This document shows positions 47,143-57,340 of a stretch of DNA of 64,000 nucleotides, piece by piece. The translations under genes were made by a program, and so were the position numbers. Within the stretch, counting starts at the first letter, position 1. Each line of letters opens with the position of its first letter. The stretch is from Drechmeria coniospora (taxonomy: Eukaryota; Ascomycota; Sordariomycetes; Hypocreales; Ophiocordycipitaceae). The stretch is from NCBI RefSeq assembly GCF_001625195.1, contig NC_054389.1, positions 3,008,147 through 3,072,146 of the forward strand, in the 5' to 3' direction. The notes beneath the pieces are model-generated. The model was not told the DNA's origin. It saw only the letters and a program-made list of their open reading frames with translations, and did no database searches.

Positions 47143-48660
47143 CTAACTATTATTATTATTACTACTATTAGTACTCTAAAGTAATATATTACTTACTTTT
47201 AGGAATACTTTTACCCTTTAGAAATAAAAGTAATAAATATAATTATAAACTATAACTAGATTATTATAATCTATAGCTATAAGTACTACTACTTATACCT
47301 AAAAGAGTTAGTAAATATAAGCTAATTCTAGAGAGCTAAAAGCTATATACTTAAGAGTAAGTAGTATATTACTTATTATACTATTAATAATAGGAGGACT
47401 AAACTATAGGATAAGTATAATTAGTTAAAAAAACCTAATGCTCCTTTAGTTTAAACTACTTATAGGTAGTAATTATAGTATAAAAATATACTATATACTA
47501 AAGGTAAGAATTTTATACTATAATACTATAAAAGGATTATACCTAAATATAAAATTAATATTAATAGGGAGTTATTAGCTTCTTAGCTCCTTCTATAGGA
47601 GGGCTATTCTTAGAGATTAATCCTATACCTTTAACCTTATTTATATTATTTAGTAAAGCCTAACCTTTATTAATATTATTCCTAGGACTAGTTTTTTTAA
47701 TTATATTAGCCCTATTTATAATAGAACTCCTATTACCTATAGGTAGGCTATATTTTAAGTAAAAGGCTATTAACTTAACTTTACCTATTAACTGCTTAAA
47801 TAAAGGGAAAAGGAAAAGGAAAAAAAGAAATAAAGGAAAAGAAAAAACCTAAATAAACTTAAGGGAAAGATAAAAAGAAAGTAAAAAGAAATATAAAACT
47901 ACTATAAATTACTTACCTTTATTAACCTATTAAGGAGTTAGTATATTATTAATACTACCTATATTACTATTATTACTATATAAGGAAGCCTTAGCCTTAG
48001 CCCTATTAGTAAAAGGAAATATAAAAAGGGACTTACCTAAGGGGATTTTATTTTAAAATTATAAAAACGCCCTCCTTTATATAAACTAATACTAGGCCTC
48101 CTTATACTAATAACTAAGGCTATTAGTTCTAGGAAAGGCTAAGGTCCTACTTAGTATAGAATACTTATAAGAAGGAGTTATACTAAGTATTAAGAGGATA
48201 TATTATTATTACTATTATTATTATTACTATTACTATTATTATTAAATACTACTAAAGAGCTATTAAATTATTATAATAGTACTTTTAAAGAAGAAAAGAA
48301 AAAAATATTAATAAAAATATAATAAGATATATATATTAAAGTAATAGCCTTAGGCTAAAATCCCTAGGGTATTAAAACCTAAGGCCGTATTAGGTATAGT
48401 ATAGTAATAGGTATAAATACAATAAATACTATAGTAATTAATTAACAGCCTAAGGTAGTACTAACTAATAAGTATACTATAATAATAATTAAGTACAAAA
48501 GATATAATAGTAATTAGATTAATAAACTAAAGGTAAAGAATAACTAAATAAATAGTAGGAATAATACAATAAGGTAAGTCTACCTAAATTAAATTAAATA
48601 ATACTAGCTAGGAATTCTCTAAAACGGTATTAAAACGGTCCCTATAGGAGGGAGGATAAT
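47143..48660 (+). pseudogene. Outer gypsy-2 3' tail (remnant)
   Basis: Reverse complement of about 29834-31380 of the other gypsy-2: the tail behind integrase and the polypurine tract CCTATAGGAGGGAGGA before the LTR. Same Tyr-rich, Lys-rich translation at about 47280-47560. AT simple repeats at 48195-48245. All frames closed. Confidence 0.75.
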
Positions 48661-48886
48661 TATAAGGCTAGGTATATAAGTAAAGCTTAGGTCAATAGGG
48701 GCGTACGGGTAAAGCCTAAGTAAATAGGAAGGTAGGGTAGCCTAAAAGTAAGGTATACCCTAACTATAAAAGGAATATAACCCTAAAAACTTAAGAAGGG
48801 CTAAGCTTTAGTCTTAAATACTACTTAATTTCTAAAAGAAGACTTACTTACTTACCTAACTATTGTTAACCGATCCGCGCATTATA
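48661..48886 (+). repeat. Outer gypsy-2 3' LTR
   Basis: TATAAGGC...CCGCGCATTATA, 226 bp, partner of 1184-1392 + 23067-23082; flanked by TACTA at 48887-48891. Confidence 0.9.
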
Positions 48887-48891
48887 TACTA

Positions 48892-48983
48892 ATTAAGGCT
48901 TTTAGTTTAAATATATTCCTTAGTAGGTCTATTAGTTCCTTCTATCTTATATTCTATATTGGGCTAAGCCTAATACTATTATA
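48892..48983 (-). mobile_element. Gypsy-1 solo LTR, right half (partner of 1102-1183)
   Basis: Continues the LTR cut at 1183, ending GGGCTAAGCCTAATACTATTATA, followed by the second AGACT copy (48984-48988). Confidence 0.8.
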
Positions 48984-49213
48984 AGACTACCTAAATAAAA
49001 TACTATTCTATTATTAATACTACTAGTAGTAATTACTAGTAGTACTACTACTAGCTAATATACTACTATACTATATTATAAGTATAAGTAAGTATATTAA
49101 GTTAACTAATAGAATATAATATACTACTTCTTCTTACTATAACTTTAAGCAACTAAGAGTAGTACTACTACTAGCTAATCTACTACTACTATACGACCTG
49201 TACTAGTAGTAAT

Positions 49214-50122
49214 TATTAAAATACTAGTATTTATATTAGTAAGACTACCTAAATAGAATACTATCCTATTATTACTAGTAGTATTACTATTAGTAATACT
49301 ACTATACTATACTATAAGTATTAGTAAGTATATTAAGTTAACTAATAGTATATAATATACTACTTCTCTAAACTATAATTCGGAATAATATATAGTAGTA
49401 CTACTACTAACTAACTTACTATTTTAATATAACTTATATATATAATAGTTAGTTAACTACTAGAGCTAATTAATCGGAATAATAATTACTACTCTCCTAA
49501 TTACTACTAGTACTTACTAGCCAATAATACTACTATATGTTATAGTATCGGGCTTAGCTCGATACAGGAGAACGGAGGGAACCAAGGGACGCACTAGGAA
49601 GAACGCATATAACTAAAAGCCCTAGTTGCCAAGTAGTTTTCCCTCCTTTAAGTCTTTTAATAAATATCATTAAGAGCCCTAGAGCTATTGCCTAGTAACT
49701 CCGTAATACTATAGGCCAGACTACTTAATTATTATATAATAGAATTAGCTAACATTATAACTAAAATAAGCTATTTAACTTTATAACAAAAGTAGTTAAC
49801 TAAAGTATAACTAAAACAGCTATCTAACTATATAATAGTTTTAGCTATTAAGCTATAGTATAATAAAGCCTTTAATCTATAATAGAATCTCTAATTAAGC
49901 TATTATTAGGGATTATTCTATGAATATAAATAGCTACTCTTTTCCTATACTATAGCTAGAAGAAATAATTATATTTATTTATATAATTCGGAACTACTAA
50001 TTATATACTCTTGCCTAGTTACTAACTGGTTCCCCTTATTACTATTACTAATTGTATAATTGATTTACTAGTCTATATAATATACTTTTACTATTCTCTC
50101 CTCTCGTATATAAATTGCAAGA
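49214..50122 (+). mobile_element. Copia-C solo LTR
   Basis: TATTAAAATACTAG...TTGCAAGA with TSD GTAAT (49209-49213, 50123-50127). Without the gypsy-1 LTR inside it is 733 bp and matches the copia-C LTR at 56456-57192 (737 bp). Its middle section differs from copia-A and -B LTRs. Confidence 0.85.
49538..49708 (+). mobile_element. Gypsy-1 solo LTR in the copia-C LTR
   Basis: 171 bp, TGTTATAG...CTCCGTAATA, hairpin near the start (TATCGGGCTTAGCTCGATA, one pair lost), TSD CTATA (49533-49537, 49709-49713). Confidence 0.93.
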
Positions 50123-50368
50123 GTAATTAGTTAAATACTTAAGATAATTAATTAGAACCCTAATTACTATTCTCCCAACTACTACTAGCTATTACTAGCT
50201 AGTAGTACTATTACTAGTAATTTTAACTATAGTACAAGGACTACTAAGTAGGTAACCTACTATATAATATAAGCAAGTAGGTAACATACTATACGGTATA
50301 ATAAGCTAGCTACCTAACTTAACAGACTTATATATACGCATATTATTATAGTTATTATAGTCTCGACC

Positions 50369-50569
50369 TGTTATGGAGTCACTAGTACTACCAGTATCTA
50401 GTGGTCGGAAATAGTTGTTAAGAAACCTACGGAACACTAACTTAAGGTACTGGGCATTGGAGTACTTATACTCCAATGCCTGCTTAGTCATAGGATACGA
50501 GTCACGTGCGGTAGTACGTGGCTCTATCCTAGGACGTAGCTCTATTAGGCAAAGCCTAATATCATAACA
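50369..50569 (+). repeat. 200-bp hairpin-rich element, complete copy
   Basis: 201 bp, TGTTATGGAGTCACTAG...CATAACA with TSD CGACC (50364-50368, 50570-50574). Three hairpins: 50453-50480 (12-bp stem), 50499-50524 (about 11-bp stem with two mismatches) and 50544-50560. TG...CA ends and a 5-bp duplication indicate retroviral-type integration, so a solo LTR or short non-autonomous LTR element rather than a MITE. Confidence 0.88.
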
Positions 50570-50765
50570 CGACCTACGTATATAAGGCTATTAATATATT
50601 ACCTTATAGGTATAAATAGTCCTATTTCCCTTATACTTTACTTAACAGAATAATTGTATTCGTTTGTATAATTTAGTATATCTAAGTCTATACTTTTATA
50701 TAGTTACTAACTAGTACCTATTATTCTGTTACTTATAGTGTAATTGATTCTCTAGTCTATACAAT

Positions 50766-50936
50766 TGTTAAGGAGTTACTAGGCAGCTGCTCTAGGGCTC
50801 TCAATAATGTTTATTAAAAGACTTAAAGGAGAGAAAACTACTTAACAACTAGGGCTTCTAGTTATGTGCGTTCCTCCTAGTAGGTCCCTTGGTTCCCTTT
50901 ATTCTCCTATATCGGGCTAAGCCCGATACTATAACA
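50766..50936 (-). mobile_element. Gypsy-1 solo LTR
   Basis: 171 bp, TGTTAAGGAG...CTATAACA, TSD ACAAT (50761-50765, 50937-50941). Lightly mutated. Confidence 0.92.
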
Positions 50937-50984
50937 ACAATCTACTTTTACTACTACTACTTCTTGTATACCTAAATTGTAAGA

Positions 50985-51115
50985 CTAATAGTATAATAGT
51001 AGTAAGTATATTAGTTAGTAGGAGTACTACTGCTAGTTACTGTAAGTTACTAGTAGTATATATAATAGTATTCTTTAGAAGTAGTCTTACTAGTATAATT
51101 AATAATATTTTTAAT
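50985..51115 (-). repeat. Copia-type LTR fragment, minus
   Basis: Reverse complement of the first about 120 bp of a copia-type LTR (ends AATATTTTTAATA). It looks like the remainder of an older LTR into which the element ending at 50984 was inserted; the matching left part would lie outside the window. Confidence 0.6.
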
Positions 51116-51243
51116 ATATAATATATAGTGTTTAGAATAAACTTAACTAATATTAAGCTTTTATTATAGTAAAGTCTATTAATATATTAGTATAGTACTC
51201 TTACTTTTAGCTTAGGTAGCTTAGTATTATGTTTTTTTATAGT
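51116..51243. other. AT-rich sequence without recognised content
   Basis: TpA-rich, no ORF, no match to the repeats in this window. It includes the left target duplication (ATAGT, 51239-51243) of the next element. Confidence 0.5.
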
Positions 51244-51429
51244 TGTTACGGACTAACTCTAGTAGGGTATAAGCAGTAGCCATACTACTAGCTGTTGCGC
51301 TATGCGGCGCCCCCTTATTGCATTTAGCAAAATGGTATGTATTGACAAAGCTAATAACTAGCTACGCTTATAAGGGCCGTTGCTGCTCTTCTTAACGATT
51401 GTACTTGGGCAAAGCCCAAGACTATAACA
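51244..51429 (-). mobile_element. Solo LTR of a third gypsy-1-related family
   Basis: 186 bp, TGTTACGGACTAACTC...ACTATAACA, TSD ATAGT (51239-51243, 51430-51434). Near one end CTTGGGCAAAGCCCAAG forms a hairpin in the same place as in the gypsy-1 LTR, so by analogy this copy is reversed. The middle is unrelated to gypsy-1 and little mutated. No full-length element of this family is in the window. Confidence 0.8.
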
Positions 51430-51487
51430 ATAGTACTTCTTTGGACAGGTACTTAATAAATATCGTTAAAGGCAGTATTAAGTTAGG

Positions 51488-51687
51488 TGTTATGGAGTTA
51501 CTAGTACTACCAGTATCTAGTAGTCGGAAATAGTTGTTAAGAAATCTACAGAACTCTACTCGAAGTACAAGGCATTGGAGTACTTATACTCCAATGCCTG
51601 CTTAGTCATAGGGTGCGAGTCACGTGCTATCGCACGTGACTCTGTCCTGGGACATAGCTCTATTAGGCAAAGCCTAATATCATAACA
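51488..51687 (+). repeat. 200-bp hairpin-rich element, complete copy next to the gene island
   Basis: 200 bp, TSD TTAGG (51483-51487, 51688-51692). The second hairpin is perfect here (GAGTCACGTGC/GCACGTGACTC). It marks the edge of the repeat block; unmutated unique DNA starts right after it. Confidence 0.9.
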
Positions 51688-51692
51688 TTAGG

Positions 51693-52123
51693 TTATATTA
51701 TTTGGTAGGCATTCTACAAACGTATTCCAAATTGGTTAAAACTCTTAGCTATTATAGTTATGAAGATATTTATTACTCAAGATGGTTAAATACAAAAGTG
51801 CCCATTGTACGGAGTAATAGTACTGTGCCTGTTGTAGTGAAGACTACCTTTAGTACGGAGTACTCTCTCTGTACGTATTGTACAGAGCAGAGTGGTGCGA
51901 GGAAATTCGAGTGCCAGAAAAGTGGACCGTGGCCCGAGTTAAGAGCTTCTGACCTGGCCGGGCCTATTCATTGGTCAGTTCATAAGTACAATGTCAGTAC
52001 GGAGTACGGAGTACAGAGTATTCCGTGAGTAATAAGTACAAGTAATGATTGATTTCAAGACTGATCCTCTTTCATGCCTCATCATCCAAGCACGACCACC
52101 CCTCGCGTAGTTGCGTATCATAA
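51693..52123 (+). promoter_or_regulatory. Unique upstream region of ARV1 with GTACGGA repeats
   Basis: Single-copy, normal base composition. Several copies of a TACGGAGTA motif (about 51818, 51853 and tandem at 51996-52020). The open frame at 51702-52028 has no recognisable protein features and is probably chance. The ARV1 promoter and 5' leader should lie here; I see no clear TATA box. Confidence 0.45.
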
Positions 52124-53208
52124 ATGCCTATCTGCATCGAATGCCGGCATCCTGTCAAAACACTTTGGACGCAATATTCAGGTGCCGGTGACAAGTCGAG
52201 TGGGCATAATATTCGCCTGACTGTCTGCCGTAAATGCGGCCGGTTCTGCGACAAGTATGTGGAGCATGACTTCGTTGTGCTCTTCATTGATCTCGTCCTG
52301 ATCAAACCTCAGGTAATTAGACTTTCTGATATAAGTTGCCTGTTGTCGAAAATGGCTAATTCGATGGCCCTGCTGTCTAGGTCTACCGTCACTTGCTGCA
52401 CAACACCTTGATGCGAGATGGAGATCGCTTTGATGTAGGTGCCGTCCAAGGCGCTGGGCTTGAATGGCCAAGTACGAGGTTCACTAGTTGGGCTTACACG
52501 CCGCTGCTATGCCCATGTTCTACAGCCCTCAATAATCCGCCTCGGCGTTCTGCTGCTGCTCTTCGACGTCTACCTCACATGGGCACGCATCGAAAAACAA
52601 TCTACCCCAGATGCTATGCCCAATGAAAGCAATTTGGGTCGTCTTTCCCAACAACCCATTGTGCTGCAATATCTCTTTTTCTGTCAGTGCATAGCCCCCT
52701 GTAGGCAAGCATGGCCTCGACAAACAACTCATTCCACAATACAGTATTACTCTGTGCTTTCTCGACAATGGCGTTTCATCTCAGTATTCGATTCCTTACG
52801 TCATCGCCTCTCTCCCCGCTCAACGTAATGGGTATCATGCCTCGGCATGCGCGTCCGAATTCAGTCTCAACCGCCCTCTTGGTGTCTTCCTCAACGAAAC
52901 TTTTCCCCATTCTCATGGTAATATGGGAATACGATGTTCCTGCTGCTGCCCGTTCATTAGGTTGGGCAGTCGTGGCGAACAATGTTGAGGCTCTGCGTAT
53001 TCTACTCGACTGCAAATACTATACAGCTTGCATCCTAGCGATAATTGGGGCAGCATCGCGCTGGGCTGTAGGGCGACTTTTACTCATCACCGTTGGACTG
53101 GGCGAAGTAGACTCAATCGGGGAAAATAGCGTCGCAGCTGATGGGAAGGCTCTGTGGGCGCTCATGATGCTCGCCAGGGATTGGGCAGGCCGCCTGGCTG
53201 TCAGCTAG
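52124..53208 (+). CDS. ARV1: ARV1 family protein (ER sterol/GPI homeostasis), four exons
   Basis: Exons 52124-52312, 52381-52434, 52526-52682 and 52745-53208 join to 287 codons plus TAG; introns of 68, 91 and 62 bp have GT...AG ends. The start is MPICIECRHPVKTLWTQYS with the second Cys pair CRKC, together the ARV1 zinc-binding motif; then YVEHDFVVLFIDLVLIKPQ, and across intron 1 VYRHLLHNTL. Exon 3 opens PSIIRLGVLLLLFDVYLTWA; the exon 3/4 join gives QYLFFLLLCAFSTMAFHL; exon 4 has VSSSTKLFPILMVIWEYD and NNVEALRILLDCKY. Four or so hydrophobic segments fit this ER membrane protein, which in yeast affects sterol distribution and GPI-anchor synthesis. No RIP damage. The splice model is inferred from frame and family conservation. 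Confidence 0.9.
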
Positions 53209-53551
53209 ATGGAGAATATGACCATTGGCCAGGATGTTTCGTTTTACTTATTTCTATGATATAAACTGGGGGTTTAACATTCTTCCAGTTCGATTAATTG
53301 AATCTGTTACGGCGTGATGCTTATTCAACTACTTGGCCAGTTGCAAGATTTTGCTTTCGTGCCTGGGACAGATGCTAGGTGATAATATTGTCTCTCGCGA
53401 GGCCAGCTCACTTCCTCCTCACGTGGATGTACGGCGTAGCTAGGCTAATTACCCCGGTCATACCAAAACTATTGCAGATGGTGCAGATGGTACTGATGTA
53501 GTTAAAAGCCACTTCGAGCACACAGGCACATACACGACACCGCCAATTCTT
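53209..53551. other. Intergenic region between convergent ARV1 and V-ATPase subunit e genes
   Basis: Unique, unmutated 343 bp; both 3' UTRs and polyadenylation signals should lie here. No further gene recognised. Confidence 0.6.
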
Positions 53552-53936
53552 CTACAACCCAAGGAACTGTTCCCGCAAGTCGCTTCGCCGCGGCACAATC
53601 AGGGGGTTCAACTGGGCGAGAAATGTAATGGCCCACATTGCGTAGCAGCTCACAACGGCGAGGATCAGGGACGACCGCCATAGTCTACATTTGAGCCGGT
53701 GCTTGTTAGCGAAAATGCATTCTGGTTCTAGTGATGACGGCAGTGTCAGAGTGACCATACACTCGATTGTTTCCTTTGGGAGCCAAGGCCCAAGACGCAG
53801 CGCAAAGCATCAAGACAACGGCTAGGCCGACGAATATAGCATACCTGACATGAGGCCATGTGTGTTAGCGACGCAACCTGAAGCGGGAAGGGGTTACTCG
53901 GTGATTAAAGCATGGCAAGTATTACCCCTGTGCCAT
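53552..53936 (-). CDS. VMA9: V-type ATPase Vo subunit e (Vma9-like), three exons
   Basis: Minus strand exons 53926-53936 (ATGGCACAGGG), 53761-53844 and 53552-53684 join to 75 codons plus TAG. Introns of 81 and 76 bp have GT...AG ends, and a CTAAC branch motif lies in each. The product begins MAQGYAIFVGLAVVLMLCAA and contains ALAPKGNN, then across intron 2 VLWRSSLILAVVSCYAMWAI and the family hallmark LAQLNPLIVPRRSDLR near the C-terminus. Two membrane helices (about residues 5-25 and 36-57) and the length fit subunit e (yeast Vma9p, 73 residues), part of the membrane sector of the proton pump. An 11-nt first exon explains why only the last exon appears as an open frame. Confidence 0.9.
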
Positions 53937-54360
53937 GATGAACTGTCGTATAATAAAGCTTTATGATTTGAGGGAAGAAGTAATGATTGTCGTGAATGTA
54001 CAGTATCACGAAACAGTCGCGAAATGGATGCATGTACATGTAGATTGAGCTTTCTGGTTCTGGCGTACCTACTAGCGCGACATCAGCTTGTATTATCGTT
54101 GACGTCAGATCTAGATTGCTGGACAAATCATGAATAGTTTTGAATTCTAGTCCTTCATAACTAGCTAAATTAGCCGGGTGATTAATGCGACGACTATTGG
54201 AATTATAACTTAGCTGCTTTCTCTGTTAGAACTTAAATAAATTAATATAGTTATTATAATTGTAAACTAACTAAACTAATAATTTTTCAATATAACAAAA
54301 ACATACTGTAGTTGCGTTGCTCCTTAATATTACTAACTATTTTATACTTTTTGTAGCTTC
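53937..54360 (-). promoter_or_regulatory. Upstream region of the subunit e gene, grading into AT-rich DNA
   Basis: Normal composition to about 54200, then AT-rich to the copia-B LTR. Contains the presumed promoter of the minus-strand gene. The minus-strand frame at 53905-54126 overlaps the first exon and has no family features, so it is not called. Confidence 0.4.
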
Positions 54361-55310
54361 TGTTAAAATTACTAGTATTTATACTAGTAAGACTACCCAA
54401 ATAGGATACTATCCTATGTATTGCTATTTGCAATATCTGGCAGCAGTACTACTGCTTGCCAATATACTACTACTATACTGTACGTATAAGTAGTATATTG
54501 AGTTAACGAATTGCACTTGCTATGCAAATTCTCCTCGCTCCAACTTAGTACAACTAATGGTAGTACTACTGCCTAGCTAATTTACTACTATTGCATATCT
54601 TGTACAAGTAGTACTTAGTCGACCAAGTAAGATTATTAATCGGGCCGTCAATTGATGCGCTCCCAACTACTACTAGTAGTTACCCGCCAACAGTACTACT
54701 GTTGCGCGGTAGGACCTACCCAACTGTAAGTAGCAGTTACTTACTAATAGTACTACTACTGGCCTACTCAACTACTGTAGTACTTCTGCTGTACTGTTGC
54801 GACCGAACCCTAATACTAATCAACCCTGCTAGTTATATATACTAACTGTACAACTTGCAGCATGACTTAACCAGAGTATTTGGAGCTGTATTGAATACAA
54901 GCAGATTATTTGGAGATATATTGTATGGAATAAGATAGAATTTCAATACGTATATATTGCACTAATTAAGGTACTACTTCTTAGGTATAAAAGGGTCCTA
55001 CCTTTCCTATACTTTTAGATAGTAAGAAAAAAAAGCACGCAAAACATATACATACTGTAAATATATATATACGTATATAAGTAAGTATGAGAAATACAAT
55101 AGTTAGTCTTTTAAATCGTCCCTTAGTACTACTATTTAATTTAGTTAAATCTATATTTCTTGCCTAGTTACTAACTAGTATACTTCCCGCTATTACTAAC
55201 AGCCGTAATTAATATCCATTTTGGATAGTTCGTACAATTGAACTTCTACTATATACTCTTCCTATTTTACCCCTTATTCTAAGAGGTATTTCCCCTTTTT
55301 ATTTTAAAAA
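54361..55310 (+). repeat. Copia-B 5' LTR
   Basis: TGTTAAAATTACTAG... to the primer-binding site. Matches the solo LTR 37993-46357 in reverse. First about 60 bp shared with the other copia LTRs; the middle is specific to B. Confidence 0.9.
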
Positions 55311-56455
55311 GGTTATAAGCCCGGAAGGACTATACTAAAATCCCCTAGAAATAACCGACCTAGCTGCTAATACAATAAGTACTACTTGTTGTACTTCCTA
55401 ACGTACTTCTGCTATAAGTACTACTTACTGCAATTCTAGGAAATCGATTTAACTATAGTACCTAGCTGCTAATACAATAAGTACTACTTATTGCTACTGC
55501 TAGTACTACTAGTATAAAGGTAAAACGAAAATCTAGTTACTAACTAAATTGTATTTATATTTTTAAAATGGATTCTACTAAGAAAGTTTAGACTACCAAA
55601 ATACCTATTATATCGGAACTTAAAGCAATTATTTAAAGGTAACAAATATAGTATAATAATCTTTCTAATTAGTTCAACCAACTTACAGAATAATTAAATA
55701 ATACTATTATACTAATCCAAAAACGCCTTAACAAAATAGAACCTAAATATACACCTATTTAAGGAATCCCAATATATGGTAGTAGTACTACTACTACTAA
55801 AATAACTAATCTAAGCTTTAATACTAAGCTATCTAAGAAGGTATTCTTATTTACAGAGTATACTAAGCTTAAAGATACTAAGAACTTTAACTTATAGGAA
55901 TAATTACTTACTATTTAACTTAGTTCCCTTTGCCTGGAAGGATTTTTAAAAACCCATTAATTACTACTAGTTATTTAACTTATAACTAATACTCCCTGCT
56001 TATGCTACTTTAAGACAGCTATACTAAGGGCCCGTAAGTATTAATTATATAGATTTATAACCTAATAGATACCTATTTATTGCTAAAATAATACTACTCT
56101 AAGGGCTAGGTAGCCTAACGTTATAATCTCTACAATTCCTACTATAACCTTATACTTAAAGGGTACAAAGGAACACTTAAGGTATTTAATTTAGAATTCA
56201 ATAGCTACCTTACTTAACTTTAACTTACTAAAGTAAGTATTAACCTACTGGATTAAGCAAATCGATACCTTAGAACTATTAGTCTTATTTGTTTACAATA
56301 GGCTGCAATAGAATGCAATAATCTCCAAACTAATATAGTCTTAGGGATTAATATAGTATCCCTTAACCTATAATACCTTTAGACTAACTTACTAAAAGAA
56401 TATTATAATCCTAATAGTCCTAGTTTCTAAGCATTTAGTTATAGGATAACTTAAC

Positions 56456-57192
56456 TATTAAAATACTAGTATTTATACTAGTAAGACTACCCAAATAGGA
56501 TACTATTCTATTAGTACTAGTAGTAGTACTACTAGTACGGATGCTATACTATACTGCGAGTATCGGTAAGCATATTGAGTTAACCAATAGTATACAACAT
56601 AGTACTTCTCCGAACCACAACTCGGAGCGATATACGGTAGTACTACTACTAACTAACTCACTACTGCAATATGACCTATATAGGTAGTAGCCAGTCGACC
56701 TCTAGAGCCAATTGATCGTAACGATAATTGTAGCTCTCCTAATTGCTACTAGCGCTTACTAGCCTACAATACTAACTTAGGCCGGACCACCTATTTATTA
56801 TATAATAGAATCAGCCAAGCTAATAACTGAAACAATCTATCCAACCTTATAACGGAAGCAGTCAACTAATAAGTAACTAAAACAGTTATCTAACTATATA
56901 ATAGTTTTAGCTATTAAGCCATAGTACGATAGCGCCTTTAATCTACAATGGAATCTCCAATTAAGTCGTTATTAGGGATTGTTCTATAGATATAAATAGC
57001 CGCTCTTTTCCTATACTGTAGCTAGAAGAAATAATTGCATTTGTTTGTATAATTCGGTACTATCAATTGTGTACTCTTGCCTAGTTACTAACTAGCACTC
57101 CCCTTATTGCTGTTACTAACAGTATAATTAATTTACTAGTCCGTACGATATACTTTTACTATCCCTTCCTCTTGCGTACTAATTGCAGAGAG
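56456..57192 (+). mobile_element. Copia-C solo LTR in copia-B gag
   Basis: TATTAAAATACTAG...GCAGAGAGA, 737 bp, TSD TTAAC (56451-56455, 57193-57197). Better preserved than the copy at 49214-50122. Confidence 0.88.
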
Positions 57193-57234
57193 ATTAACTA
57201 TCTAAAACACTAGATAACAGTAATACTAGGTCTA

Positions 57235-57338
57235 CTAGACCTAGTCGACCTAACCGACCTAATTAACCTAACTTACCTAATCGACCCAACCGACCTAACT
57301 AACCCAATTTACCCAATCGACCTAACCGACCTAAACAA
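57235..57338 (+). repeat. Short tandem repeats in copia-B gag tail
   Basis: Degenerate units of CGACCTAAC/CGACCCAAC coding mostly Arg/Asn/Pro/Leu residues. Corresponds in position to the Ser/Gln/Asn-rich tail of copia-1 gag (4215-4310). Confidence 0.7.
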
Positions 57339-57340
57339 TA

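Larger units (their letters stand above)
1184..48886 (+). mobile_element. Outer gypsy-2 element, internally deleted, hosting most of the nest
   Basis: The 5' LTR is 1184-1392 plus 23067-23082 (225 bp). The 3' LTR is 48661-48886 (226 bp). Both ends abut TACTA (1179-1183 and 48887-48891), a perfect 5-bp target duplication, so this is one insertion. Surviving internal DNA is 23083-23388 (leader and start of gag) and 47143-48660 (3' tail). Compared with the second gypsy-2 at 29614-37420, about 5.5 kb of gag-pol is absent. The rest of the span is later insertions. Confidence 0.8.
48989..50984 (+). mobile_element. Copia-type LTR, right part (with four later insertions)
   Basis: Continuation of the LTR begun at 1069: pieces 48989-49213, 50128-50368, 50575-50765 and 50942-50984, about 733 bp in all with the start. 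It ends TTGTAAGA like the other copia LTRs. Strongly RIP-mutated; no coding content. Confidence 0.7.

Noticed and set aside
50369..50569. Interpretation of the 200-bp element as a MITE (DNA transposon).
   Set aside because: TG...CA termini and 5-bp rather than TA, 8- or 9-bp duplications, plus shared ends with gypsy-1 LTRs, fit LTR biology better.
1..51690. The many 60-100-codon minus- and plus-strand open frames within LTRs and repeats (for example 2301-2565, 4947-5282, 6285-6557, 7389-8180, 13095-13319).
   Set aside because: They lie in LTRs, opposite real retroelement domains, or in codon-periodic repeats, and show no independent protein features.
51702..52028. A 108-codon frame upstream of ARV1 as a gene.
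   Set aside because: No recognisable domain, composition driven by the TACGGAGTA motif, and it starts next to a transposon edge; treated as upstream region.
52072..53015. Minus-strand frames of 77-97 codons over ARV1.
   Set aside because: They are shadows of ARV1 exons, whose plus-strand product matches a known family once introns are removed.
53905..54126. A 73-codon minus-strand frame.
   Set aside because: It overlaps exon 1 of the V-ATPase subunit e gene and its upstream region and has no family signature.
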